Positions 37,560-50,392 of a stretch of 64,000 nucleotides of DNA are shown here, piece by piece; within the stretch, counting starts at the first letter, position 1; each line of letters begins with the position of its first letter. A model generated the notes under the pieces. That model worked only from the letters and a program-made list of their open reading frames with translations. It searched no databases and was not told where the DNA came from. A program made the position numbers and the translations under genes. The stretch is taken from NCBI GenBank assembly GCA_013399875.1, contig VXAZ01004033.1, forward strand, positions 125,338 through 189,337, written 5' to 3'. This stretch comes from Gymnorhina tibicen. Its lineage: Eukaryota; Chordata; Aves; Passeriformes; Artamidae.

Positions 37560-37700
37560 AGTGGGTAAAAAACAGAACCACAGAACACCTGTGAGAAGTT
37601 TGGGTGAATGACCTGCCCAGGATCACACTGCGAAATTTTTGGCAGATGTACATTTATAATCCAGTCTCTTGGATGGATTTCAACATCCTCAGCCAGGAGA
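37560..37700 (-). mobile_element. Possible MIR-like SINE, antisense
   Basis: The words gtgaatgacctgcccaggat, cacactgcgaa and tggcagatgtacat followed by aatccagtctcttggat fall in the order of an antisense tRNA-derived MIR-type SINE (tgacttgcccaaggtcacac, tggcagagc..., cagtct). The stretch before it (cacagaacacctgtgagaag) fits the next part of the same consensus, so this copy is separate from the one at 36.9 kb. The open frames at 37505-37810 are shadows. Confidence 0.45.
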
Positions 37701-37981
37701 CCGTTATTCATTCTTTTCCCCCAATTTCTTTTCCATTCTCTACACAGCTTTCAGCTTTTGCTACAACTGAAGCAAGGATCCTTCAAAAAATAGGCCTGTT
37801 TCACCCCTAATTCATCCCAAAAGCAGAATTTGGTGTGCAAAGAGAGACTGAAATCCATGCAAAAAAGTGAAAATGTAATCACAGAATTCAGATTCTTTTC
37901 ATGTTGGTCATGTACAGGGATGATATCCTCAATGAGCCAAGGAAACATGGTTTAGATAAAACTGCTGAAAAGCAGATGGAA

Positions 37982-38069
37982 AACTCATTAGAAAACTGGG
38001 TCTTTAAGACCCATAGTCTGAGTCTAACTCATTAGAAAACTGGGTCTTTAAGACCCATAGTCTGAGTCT
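37982..38069. repeat. Perfect 44-bp tandem duplication containing a short palindrome
   Basis: Units at 37982-38025 and 38026-38069 are identical. Each contains GGGTCTTTAAGACCC, two 7-bp complementary arms around one base (37998-38012 and 38042-38056). The identity of the copies suggests a recent duplication. Confidence 0.95.
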
Positions 38070-41000
38070 TTAAAGCAAGACACAGTTTGGTCTGGATGAG
38101 TGCCAGCTGAAGTAGGCTTAGCCAGCTGTAAAAATATAAAATGAGGAATGCTCCAGCCCCAAGTATTTGGGTCCTCATTCCAGTTCAGTGCCAACCTTCA
38201 CTCCTCAGACTTGTCATCGTGACTCTGGTTTGAATGGCCTAGCCATTCCCATTTCACCAGGGTCTCTGTCACAGGCTTTTTGTCTTTTCCACAACACTGG
38301 CTCAGTATTTTGTCCTTTCCTGAGAGCTCATGGTTCCCTCCATGTTGTCAAATTTGGTGAGCAAAAAAATAGTACACGCCTCATTAAAAAGCTGTTGCTC
38401 CTCCAAACAATATTTCTTACTCCAAAAATTGAAGTGACTGGAATATTACAAGTAAACTCGTGCTGATTGTTCATAACCCAGTGATTTTTTTCTCTGGCCT
38501 CAGTTCCAAATGTCCCAGGGTTGTCTTCTCTGTAGCAGATCCTGTACAAATATTTTAGCTTATATATTAAAAAATGTATGAACAACTAAATTGGAAGGTA
38601 ATTTCAGAGCTCTCCAGTGCTCCTAGCAAAATTTACAACACCTTTTTATCGTGCTCTCTGTTCCCACTTCTAAAGACGTATTTCTACCTTGATATATTAT
38701 AAGTAATTTAACTGTGGTGGGAGAGTTGTGTTCATAAGCCATTAGCAAATGTGTGGTGCAAACAGTGTGATGCTGATAGACATAACGGAGATAGAATCTG
38801 GAAATTAAAGAATTAAATTATTTAACCATGACTTCCCTTATCTTACTCTATTCCTCATGGTAAGAAGAAAATTATCATTTCCTACCCCCCTCTTGTCCTT
38901 TCATTCCTGTAAGCCTTTCCCGAGCTGATTTCCCTCTATATATATGCAGCAGGAATGAAAGAGGTAATATTCACATCAGAAAGAATCAGCGGGACCCAAG
39001 AGAGCACTGCAGCACCTTTAATTGACTTACATTGTAAGATGACTAATTCTTGGTCTTAATGTCTTGTTGAATACACAAGCTTGTTTAGTGGATTCCTTTT
39101 GTTTAATATGACTACTGTGTCATAGAGAACGTGTGTCAATTTCCACTTAATTTAGTCTGGACACCAAGTGAATGTTAATACATTGCTGCAGTTCCCCACC
39201 CAGGGTTCAGTTGCTTCAAAGGCAGGCCTTTCCAAAAATAAGTGTAGCTTCTCATATATCTTGTTTACACTTTTATGGTGTCTCCCAAGGCTTTCTGAAA
39301 TAATGGTGGTATGTTATACTCCAGCCATCTTCTTATCCTTGATGGTTCCCATGAACTGAATGTTTGCATAAGCAATAAATTTGCTTATTTTTCCTATGCA
39401 CTTCTGAGTACTTCTTGCAGCTCTGTATGCTTTCTGGATAAACTGGCCCATCAATTTAAATGGTTTCTAATCTCTATCATTCACTCATTTTACAGCTAAC
39501 TTGTGATCATGTTCTTCATATACTGTCCTTGGAAGTCTAGTCACTGATTTATGAAACTTTTGCCCTCATCTTTTGTGGGGAAAAAAAATATAAAATAGAT
39601 GTTTACTATTTCTAAATCCTTGGAAACATCATAACAGTGGTAAAATCACTGGTGTTACTAGCCTTTGTCTCCCATATACACACATCAGAATAATGGGTGC
39701 TTTCCAGTCCCTTAATACAATGGCAATTTGTCTTTCAGAAAGTATCATTGGCTTTCATTGTGCCGGTTCAGTTCCATCCTCTGGTTAATCTGTTACAGAT
39801 TATCCCATACTCTCTGTCTCCAGTTAGACTCTTACAAAGGTATATGTCTGGATAGCACAATGAATGCATGTAGCAATCAAAAATTTGGTTTTCTTATGCA
39901 AGCAAAAGAACGTGGTGTGGGATTTGATTCTTATGCTGTGCAATGATTTAAAGAGCATATAAAACACTTATGTTACTAACTGTATGGCATCGTTCATTAC
40001 CAGAAAAGGTTTGTACTCAGACAACAGGAAACTTATTCTCTCTTTAAGAAAATCTGCATGCTCAGGTGGATAAAAAAGCTGGGAAAGATGCAACATTAGA
40101 GTTTGTTTTAAAGCTAATCTGATTGGACCATGTATACTTAATATTTGAAAGGAAGATTCTGTAGTGTCTCTTTCATCACTTTCAAATTACCCCAAGGCTG
40201 CTGTAACCTTTCTCTAAAAGGCCGTAAATGGAGTAAATTGAAATCCCTGTAACCCGTGAAACTAGAAATTACAGCAAGATATATTTTTAGAAGAAACTCA
40301 AACATTATAGACAAAGTTTCATTTGTTTTTATTTCCTAACCTATTAAAATATATTTTACACTGCTCATAAAATTCTTTATGCCACCCACCCACAAATACC
40401 TCAGGACTGGCAATGGAAAAATATTTCATAATTTGTGTGAATACAGGGCAAAGATTTCCCTCTTCAAACAGGCATAGTTTTCTGTGAGCTGATTAATCAT
40501 TCTTTGCAGACAAAATAAAAACTCAGTATGTGAACAGGTCCTAGCTAATGTTACATGAGGAGAGACCGTTCAGTGCCCTGAGGTTTAAACTTTAATGGGA
40601 GTATTGACTGTGATGCCAAAAGCTGGTGGAAACAGTAGTAGCTCAAGAACACAGGGATCAGGCAGCAAAGAGAGCTCCTATATGAGCTGGCCAGAGTTCC
40701 AGTTTGATCAGGACATGCATGTGTACTAGAATAGGTGGGAAGTGAGGAAGCAGCAACTGGTGTCCATGACTTACTTTGATTCACTGGGAAAGGCAACAAT
40801 ATATTTTTAACTTTCTAAGTAGCTGCTGCTTCCACCAAACTCGGGAGGAGACAGGAGGTAGCTCTGTGGCTGGCAGGCTGTCTCCAAACCTGGCCCAGTG
40901 TGGTGCCCCTCCTGGGATGGGTAATTTATGACTTGTCATTGGTTGAGTGCTCTGTCCATTTAGGAGAAGTAAATCAAATATATTCTAGTGAAAACTAATG

Positions 41001-43999
41001 TAAATATTTCATTGCAGCTTAATCATATTTCATATCTTAATCTATTCATCTGCAGTATGTTTGTCTGACTACATTATAGAGCAAAAGTATAGATTCTCTT
41101 GGGGTAATTTTCTGGGTTACATTTTTTTCAAGTCTCAACTTCATAAACTGACTGAATTGCTTTCTGCAGCTGGGTTCTCCTCAGGGCTTTTACCTCCTTG
41201 AAGTAGTTAAAAAACAAAGTTATTTTAAGGGGAAAAAAGCCAAGAAAGCAGGAAAACAGACAAGAAATGAAAGGAAAAGGCTTGTCAGCATACTTTGAGT
41301 ACCTGGGTATACTTCGATCCAAGATAATTGGGCTGAAATATCCATCATGTAATATATATTTAATGTTTTTAAACTTTTTGCTACAGGATTTTGTGAATGC
41401 ATGAGTTGAAAAAGCAATTGGAGAAAGCTCTGAGAGAAGAGTCCTACTGAGACTTTTCAACTCAAAGACATCTCTCTCCCAGGAAGTCCCTGAGAAGTAG
41501 CTTGCTGGAGGTTGAGAGGGTGTGATAGGAAAGTAGCATTACATGTTGGCCTTGCCCTTGTGTTCTAACCAAGGCATCAGCTATTGGCCATCACCATCTG
41601 CGGAAGCACCAGGGCAGAGTTAGTACAGGAGGTATCATGGATTCAGGCAAGCAAACATGCATATACACAGAGAGAGAGAATATTGGTTTAATTCAAAATA
41701 AAGTTAAGAATTAAACAACCATACTGTAGTCTTCACTTTCAAGGTCTCCAGTGACTGACCAAAAGGTAAGCCTAAGAATAAATCATTGGTAGAAATGGAA
41801 AGCTTTAGAAAGAAGAAATGTCTTCAGTTAAACTTGATTTTTTAAAAAAGAATTGATAGCAAATCTGGAAGGGTATATGAAAACACTTTGGGTTTGTTAT
41901 CATTTAAAGCATGTCTCAAAATTAATTCATATCCAGTCTTTGCAAGATCACTGACACGTAGCTGAAAACCTGTTATGCAAAGGGACTTGTCAGGCAGGAA
42001 AGTAATGCAGGGCGAAATATGCATTGGGAATATGGCAAGTTAGCCTTAGCGATTTAGGGAATAGAACAAATAAAAACCTTAATGAAATTCACTCAAAACA
42101 AATGGACAGAAACTGCAAATACCTCTGAGAGCAGAGGAATAGCACACTGGGAACTAGACATATCCAAAATGAGCAAAGATACAAAGAGATCCAAGTAGAA
42201 GGTAATACAATGAGGTAATACAATGAGAAATTAGCTGAAACTCATCTGTTCAGTGAAAGAAGAGAGAAATCTGGAGAGAAGTGTATCATACTGCAGAGGA
42301 AAAGACAGGTGATGAACTGAACTCCCACTAACTAAAAAAATCTGTTATTTTTCCTCAGTCTGACCCTAAATTTTCCTTTTGAAGTTCAGTTGGATGCCTT
42401 CTTGAACTAAAACTCGACTAAAATAAATATTTCTTCCCACCAATCAAAATGTGTCAACTGACAAGGAAGAGTGAACAGTTTAACCTTTGAAACAGGTTTA
42501 CAGTCAGCTGAACATGAGCTATTTCCTTCAAGTACAATATTTCTTTTCCACAGTAGTGTTCAAGCTGTATTTGTGGAACTGTATTGGTTTAGATGGGAAG
42601 ACTGGCTTTAAGTAATCAACCTGGATGGTTTTTTGTTTACTGCAGAACGAGCACAACTAGCAGGAGGAATGTAAAAATTAAAATTTCCTCTGCACTTGAG
42701 AAATGGGGAGATCAGCATCTGTTTTCCATGTTTCTTGTACCATGCTCCTCTATCACCCCAGCAGATCCTCTGACATGAGCTCAGAGTGAGTTCATAGATC
42801 AGAGGAGGGGAGGAGAATGAGGGAAGGCTTAGTCTCATGTTGACAAGAAGGCTGCATCAGACAGCAGAGGCCATAGTGGTCCAAGTCCCATTCAGTCTCC
42901 TTTCAAGATATCCTCTGTTACGACCTGATGATGCTTGAGGCTGGGTTTCAAATCCCAGCAAGATCAGAGTGGCAGGAGAGCAGCATCACCACCTCCAGCC
43001 CTCTGGAATTGCTGCATCCAAAGGTTGTTCAGCATTCGGATGATCCATGACTGCTGTTAATTTAACTGAGATCATGCTCGAAACAAGAGAGTTGACAACT
43101 GAAACAGAAATTTGCATTTTTTATCTCCTACCCTGCACTTCCATGGTTCAACAGGACTTCCATAATCTAGAAAGCTCTAAACAAATAATTTGTTTCACAA
43201 TTCAAAGCAAAATAGTGAAATACTTGCAATCATTATTTTCTCCAAACACTCAGGTGGAGAAGTACGAAGTGGAGAAACCTACACTTTTCACAAATGTCAA
43301 TTACAGCATTGTCCTTTGAGCACCCTCGCAAATCTTTTCAATGTCATTTTCCAATAGAGTAAAAGTACCTTTGGGAATTTGGGTAATTGATTTCCAGTGT
43401 GATTAATTCAAATTTGATGGAAAGTATTGGGTCAATTATCAGCCTATAATGAGCTTTTATGAGAAATAAAGGAATCACAGTGCAACTTAAACTACTTCTA
43501 CTCCAAAAAGTTCATCAGTTGAATTCCATGATTCAGGAATCAATTTCATCAAAGGAATGGGTGTGCAGATGACAGAAAATTCAGTAAAGACCCAGAAAAT
43601 AGTGAACATTTCCATTTTGAGCTAAACTACCTTTCAGACTCTTCCCTAGACCAGCACCAGGATGCCCTGTCATGACTGAGACACATATGAAGGTAGTGAG
43701 ACAGAATAAAAGATGTCTGCACATTTTGCTTCTAGTGGTTAAGAATACTACTGACTTCAACAACTCTGTTCTTCATCCCACAGACTCCCTCCCAAACTCG
43801 CTTTCCTCTTTGAGTGCTGTACCTTGCCTCCAGCATTTTGATTATTTACACCCCAGTCTCACCTCCTCCCTCTCCCACCAAAGATCCTGTATCTATCCTG
43901 CTCAGTAGAGATGGGGCTTACACCTCCGATTGCTCCATCTACTTTTCCTGCTACCCTCACTGCTGCCTGCAAGACAGTTCTCTGAACAGCATAGCAATC
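38070..43999. other. Non-coding stretch, no gene seen
   Basis: Open frames of 60 to 110 codons (for example 41128-41460 minus, overlapped by 41220-41417) show no motif. A 13-bp direct duplication (GGTAATACAATGA) lies at 42201-42226. A tRNA T-arm-like stem-loop near 42941-42960 was considered and rejected. Confidence 0.55.
42201..42226. repeat. 13-bp direct tandem duplication
   Basis: GGTAATACAATGA occurs twice without a gap. Probably slippage; no further copies are present. Confidence 0.85.
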
Positions 44000-46900
44000 A
44001 TTTTGGAGAGATGAGAAGAACTGAAAGCTGAACACGTTCCTGGCAAAAAGGACCAGCTTCTGCCAACAAGGAGTTCTGTGTCTTGCTGACAGTCAGAGAG
44101 GGGTCTAAAGGCATCGCTCTAGTAAATACTTGCAGAGGCACACCTCTTTTCTCCTCATTTACTGTCTTCAGCACTCCAATTGAGAACACACTTTGCAGGC
44201 TTCCTCTGAAAATGCAATATTGTCTGAAGTGTGGAAATGAATATAATGTAGTTCTAAAAAAATATATTATTGTCTTTGTAAATCGCTGTATCATTATACG
44301 TATTGTCACATATATTATAACAAAGTAATGCCACCCAGGTTATCATGATGCCTCACAAACTCTGCCAAATATGTACAGGCTGGTTTGAGCTCGTCTAAGC
44401 AGAGCTGCAGAACCAAGACCTGACATGCTCCTGCACTGGGATGATGTGCACAGCTTGAAGTGTATTTTTTCTAGAAATGTACTCTCTGTGTCGGGAGCAT
44501 AGAAAGGAATAATGAAAAGGATTAGCAAGATTTAAGGGGCTGATTTATGAAAAAACTAAGGGAAAGACAGTCTGCATAGCAATTAGCAAGACAATGTCTA
44601 ATAGTCTAAGAATAACAACATAAAGCACATTTAGAATAAATAATGACAAGAATAGCAAATGCTAAATAAGGTAGCTCTTCAGGCTGCCTATGCAAGACCT
44701 ACTTACATGCAGAAAATACTTGGGTCCGTGTCACTATGTATCAGGTCTAAATTTAAAGTAATCTGTGGATGTCAAAATGGAGGATTTTTGATAGATAAGG
44801 TAGAATAAAATATTGATATTTCCACCATGGAAATAATTTTAGAAGGCCACATAGATGGAAAAATTATCCTAGCAGGTACTCTAAGATCCCTATAACCATG
44901 TGAACTAAACATCTGAAAACTATTCAGAGAAGATTTATGAGACGAACATATGATGATTCTAGTTCTTTGAAAATTTAAATTTCTATTACAAATATTTAGA
45001 TTAAAAAAAACACTTGAGTCACTGATCTCTTTGATTTTATACAAGTTATATTACTTAAATTGATGAGGATGCGCTCCTTTATTCAAACGTGAAGCACAGG
45101 GCATTACAGGATATCATTTTTGCGCAGTGTTAAAATAATTATTCCCAAGGGATTTTCTAAGGTAATTTTGAAATTATATCATAATTTGCAGAAACCACTT
45201 ATATTAAAATCAGGCAGAACAAAACACCTAGGGGTACATTATTCTGGGATGATGTGCAAGAGAAATAATAGACATAGTGTCTGCCTCTTCTCTTAGAGAG
45301 ACGTGAGCATTTCACTCTTCATTCATTGTAATAAAAAGGTCCCCTAATGCCCACCACTGATAATTCTATTTTATCTAATTGCTTTGTTTCATCAGCTATG
45401 GAAAAATATATATTCTGCATTACTATTCCCATTAGTGCTTTCAGAAGAAATGTCAGAATAATTAAATTCCTCAATGATCAGTATTTTGTCTTTTTTTGTC
45501 AGGTCCTTCCTGTACTTACACTACCATGCTCTTTTTCAAATTTACAGCAAGGTCAGGTACTAAGACAAAATTTTGCTTAGTATGAAGCTTTGCTTAGCAG
45601 GGACTTTTAAGCCTCTAGAAATATGTGCATTTAATAGAATCAACAAGAGTGTTTCCTCAGGCAAACAGAAGAAACTGCTTCAGTAAAAACCTTTGATAAT
45701 GATAACACCACCCAGAGAGCCAAAGTATTACCAGGTTCCAGATTTACAACACCAGTCTAACTTGTGTGGTTGGACACTTCCCTGGCAGTTCTGCATAGCC
45801 ACTGAAAGCTGCAGACCTCTAGTGGGCCGAGTCACACTCTAAAGAATCCAGTGTTTAGAAAAGTGGCTGATATTAGATGGGATGAATTTAAGTGAAGGTG
45901 CTCAGTCACAAATTCCAAGTAGCAAACTCCAAAATTTAAAAAAAGGCCTTCCAATTCCTACACAAAACTTTCCGTGATGAAAAGTATGCAAACATAGCTC
46001 AAATACACATATGAAATCTACCTAACAAATAATTTGAGAAGATGAATAGAAAAATAAACTATACTGGAAAAATCACAAAGCATGGTAAAATACTTTTCAT
46101 CTTAATAGATTATGGATGACAAACACTGTTGTTCTCTTAGATCAAGTTTGAGTATTCTTCAGGTGCCTTGTAGCTCCTGTATCTTCATACCTGAAGTCCT
46201 CTGTGAAATTGTGCCTGTACAAACTCTGCTCATCACAGTGATAAGAATATAGCCCTCTGTTGAGATTTGTCAGATTATTTCAACCAATTTGATATTGCCT
46301 CTGTCACGCAAAGAAACTTCATTTTCTGTCTTGGAAGAGCTTGATTCCACTATGCCAGGAGTATCTAAGCCCAGAGTAAGAAATTAATCGATTTTTTATC
46401 CTTGTCTCCAGCCAAGATCCTGAATATATTTGCAACTGCTTTTAAAGATTTCTGTTTTTTCTTAAGATTAATTCTGTGTTCCCAGTCCTGTCAGAGTGGG
46501 AAAATGGATGGTGAAAAAAAAAGCCTTGGGATACTTAGCATGGTGGCCTTCTGTCAGGAGCATGAAATTCATTTTTGAAGGAAGGGGAAACCTAAAGTAC
46601 TTCTGGCTCCTGCTTTTTCTTTAATTTCAACAGTGCTTTATGTTTGTAACTTCCAACAGAAATCTGCACTCTGCAAAGTAACCTACTGAAACCTTATCAA
46701 AACAGGGAAAACAGATGTCTTGATATCATTGTTTAATTCAGTCAAATGATTTTGGTTGACTGCAGGGCACAGGTGTGAGAACGAAGAGAGTATATATCCA
46801 CCAGTCTGCCTGTTCCTTATGATTAATAGTCTTGTACTTCCTGCTGATTCTTGCAACTCCTCGTGTACAGCTCCTGATGGGAAGCTGGTAGAAACTTGAT

Positions 46901-49335
46901 CTGTGACTCTCATCAGACTGTATGAACTCAGAGACGTGCTCTTATGATACTAACAAAAGTTAAAATATGCACATGCATCCATGCATACAGCTCAGTAGAA
47001 TCATATTACTTGGCTAGAAAGCAACAAGTATGATAAGGTTAAAAAAAGAACAAAATGTTGGCAGCAATTTTCAGCAAGGAAGGCAAAATTATCTCTTTGC
47101 ATCTACTACTTTTTTGTGACTGGGTACTGAAGGGTAGCACTGAAACAGTAGTTAATTAGCATTACTACAAAGAAGCACAAAGTAGAATGTGCTAACTTCA
47201 CTTTTCTTTCTCTTGAAGGTTTCAAAGAAACAGATCCTAGAGATTCAACACGAGAAAAACACCCCAAATCCTACAAGATTTCATTGGAGACAGGATGAGG
47301 GAAAAGGAAGAGAAGGAGGAAGCCCTTCTGCCTCAATCAGTGATGTTGCTTTTACCAATAAGGGAGGAAAACACCCCCACTTACAACAAAAAGGGAGGGT
47401 GAGGACTCCATGCCTGCCCCTGGTTGAACAGCAGTACTGAAGGATTTAACCATGAGGCCACGGTACCAGGAATATCAGTACAGAATTGTTAAAATTTACA
47501 TGTTTGCTCTGCTCAGATCTGAATCTTTATGTGAATAGATTTTGTTTCATAAAGCCAGTCTGGCTCACTCAGCTCCTTCAGAACATGGGTTGAAAGAGAA
47601 CTAAAACCACCACCTGCCAAGCAACCTGATAAGTAGGCCACTCATTTCAAAAGTAGAACGGACTAACACTTTAACTGGACACCAGGACAAATTCTACTGT
47701 TCTGAGCTCCTTCGCACAGAGCAAGGTGAGTGCCTGCACTGTGCATTGAGTGGCCTGGTGGCTCCCAAGGGGAGTGTCATAGGTCATATCTCCTCTGTGA
47801 TCTGAGCCATGAGTGTGCTGCAGCTCATGCTTTTGCTTACCTTATGGCCTTCCCACCATGTGCCATCTAGGGCATCGGCCTCAGTTGCTGATGAGTGCTT
47901 ACACACTTCTGTGTAAAGTATAATGCTATCTTATTTCAAATTGTCTCTACTTAACTCTTACAATATATATGAAAGCAAAATTGCATAGTGCTCAAATCAC
48001 TGAGAAGTTAAATGCACTATCTCTATTTACTGACAGTTTGTGTTCTTAGACCTGGAATATGCAGCTTATCAACTTCCTTAGAGGCTTTTTGCCAAAAAAA
48101 GTCTGAGGACTATTTCTCAAATATCAACAATGCCTTAAAGCTCCTATATATTAGATGATATAGACTATGTTGCCAAATATTTCTACTGAATTAAATATTG
48201 AAGATTGGACTGTTATGAGTCAGGCACATGGTCAGTGAAGATGCCCCAGAAGAATCAGAAAACAACAATGACATGAGGAACAGGGGCATTGGCACACATG
48301 CCCCGCAGCTGATATTAGCATAGAAAAACTACCATGGTTTTTTTGGGGTTTTGTATTAAAAGAAGAAGCTGGTTTGGAGAAATAAATAGCTTGCCTCCAG
48401 TGGAGGCTGCAGCACACTGGTCTGGCCATGACAGGTGAAGTTTGGGGTGAGCCTGGTTCATTTATTTTCTAAATGATTGAGCATATATTGAGACCACATG
48501 CAGATAAGAAGTGATAAATCATGCTGGGTATCCTAAGTTATGTACAGAACTTCACAGTAGTCATTAGTCCTAATTTGTTTTGCACATTCAAACGTAAGCT
48601 TCAAAAGTCAGACTGTCCTGCACACTGAATTATCTGTGTTATTGATCACTATCATTGTGCAGTTATTTAGAATTGAAGAATTGGACTCTTCATTCATTGA
48701 TTCATTAAGAGCTTTTGGCAATTTTTCAATTCATTAGTTTTTGATCATGCAGGTATGTCCTTGAAATGACATTATGGCAGAGCTCAAGATGCAATTAAAT
48801 TTCAGTCTTTTTCTGCTAGCTTCAGGCTACTATCTCAGGTTGCTTTCTAGTACAGGATATTTTAATTTGAAACTAAAAATACATTCCAAAATATCTTTTC
48901 AAGGTAAAGAGAGAAAAAACCACTTTTTTATATTAGCCATTTCTGTACTTCAGGCCACTTTAAATTTCTTTTTTTTTATTCTGAGGTGATTTTATATAAA
49001 TTCACAAACAGTATTTCAAAAGCAGTTGAGAACTATTAACAGCTCGACCATATCTCCAGAACTGATCTGATGAACTGGCAGAAATCCCTGTACTTTTAAA
49101 GATGTAGATAACTTCCATTACTAGACTAACTTAGAGCTGTAATTTAAAACTCTTTGAAATCATTGGACAAAGCTCCCATTGATTTCAAAGACTGGTAGAG
49201 CAGACACCAAAAGTTTTTACGCCATTCCTGAACACTTTCCAAACCAGCCCCTGTATGTGCCTTCATGTGTAAAGAACACCAACATTGAAACCTTTGGGAA
49301 GAGAAACCTGCTGCTCATCCTGTGTTTCCTCCCTC
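44000..49335. other. Non-coding stretch, no gene seen
   Basis: Open frames reach about 103 codons and overlap frames on the opposite strand at 43998-44328. The frame at 47189-47440 follows a pyrimidine stretch ending in AG near 47219, but no donor or related protein was identified. The first 40 bp of this gap before the LTR are ordinary background. Confidence 0.55.
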
Positions 49336-50392
49336 TGTTGGGTTTGCATGGTCATACTTTGGTAGCGGAGGGCTACAGGAGTGGCTTATGTGAGAAGCTG
49401 CTGGAAGCTTTGTCCATGTCTGACAGAGCCAATATCTGGTGGCTTCAAGATGAATGTGCCACTGGCCAAGGCTGAGCCCAGTAGCGATGGTGGTAACACC
49501 TCTGTGATAACATATTTAAGATGAAAGAAAAGTTATTGGGCAGATGTAATTGTGGCCAGAGAAGAGTGGTGTGAGAGTATGTGATGACAACTCTGCAGAC
49601 ACCAAGGTCAGTGCAGAAGGAGGGGAATGGAGCTGCTCCAGGCGCTGGACATGAGGTTCCCCTGCAGCCCAGGGTGCAGACCACAGTGAAGCAGCTGTGC
49701 CCCTGCAGCCCATGGAGGAGCCCCATGCTGGAGCAGGTGAACGCCTGAGAGGATGCTGAGACCCCATGGGAGGCCTGTGCTGGAGCAGAGTCCTAGCAGG
49801 GGCCTGCAGACCCATAGAGAGAGGACCCCACACTGGAGCCAACTTCCTGGTAGGACTTGTGACCCTGTACGGGACCCAGGCTGGAGCAGCCTGTCCTTGA
49901 AGTACTGGCCCTATGAAAGAGTGACCCACACTGCAGCAGTTCGTGGAGAACTGTTGCCAATGCAATGGACTCATGCTGGAGAAGTTCAGGAAGGACTGTC
50001 TCCCATGGGAGGGACCCCATGCTAGAGCAGGGGGAGGACTCTTCTCTCTGAGCAGTGGCAGGAACAGCATTTGATAAACTCACCATAAGCCCCATTCCAC
50101 ATCTCCCTGTTCCACTGCAGGGGAAAAGATAGAGCCCAGGTAGGATGGAGGAGTGAGAGAAGGAGATATAATTTACTTCTTGTTATCCTGCTCTGATTTT
50201 GTTAGTAATGAATTTAATTAATATCCCCAATTTGAGTCTGTTTTGTCTGTGATGGTATTTGATGAGTGACCTCTCCCAGTCCTTATCTCAACCCAGGAAC
50301 CTCCAAATTTTCTCTCCCCTGTCCGGCTGTGGAGAGGAGTGAGAGAGAGGCTTTGATGGATGCTGGCATCCAGCCAGTGTCAATCCACCACA
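49336..50392 (+). mobile_element. Solo LTR of an avian endogenous retrovirus (long, about 1.06 kb)
   Basis: It begins TGTTGGGTTTGCATGG and ends ...CAATCCACCACA, with phrases I recall from a long LTR abundant in neoavian genomes: ggtagcggagggctacagga, gagaagctgctggaagcttt, ctggccaaggctgagcccag, gataacatatttaag, aactctgcagacaccaaggt, ttgagtctgttttgtctgtg and ctttgatggatgctggcatc. A TATA-like TATTTAAG lies at 49513-49520 and a degraded poly(A) signal in the stretch 50206-50220. No gag, pol or env sequence flanks it, so it is a solo LTR left by recombination between two LTRs. The flanking five bases (CCCTC left, CACCT right) do not form a clean target-site duplication, so either they have mutated or the right end is a few bases off. 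Class (ERV-L-like) is from memory. The open frames on both strands inside it, including the 184-codon one at 49516-50070 minus, are not genes. Confidence 0.9.
49715..50035. repeat. Diverged minisatellite-like repeats inside the LTR
   Basis: About seven imperfect units of roughly 45-50 bp share a core like CCCATGCTGGAGCAG, near 49722, 49767, 49829, 49875, 49928, 49971 and 50014. They keep stop codons rare in some frames and so create long artificial open frames. Confidence 0.8.

Noticed and set aside
36945..37700. One MIR-like SINE split by a 600-bp insertion
   Set aside because: The right copy has its own version of the part found in the left copy, so they are two fragments.
42935..42965. 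tRNA T-arm-like stem-loop (CTGGG TTTCAAAT CCCAG)
   Set aside because: The loop is one base too long and no acceptor, D or anticodon arms can be placed around it.
47189..47440. Frame after a pyrimidine-rich stretch ending in AG
   Set aside because: No donor site in frame, no recognisable protein, and purine-rich low-complexity composition in its middle.
49516..50070. 184-codon minus-strand open frame
   Set aside because: It lies entirely within the solo LTR and follows the internal repeat units; the opposite strand and a second frame are also open.
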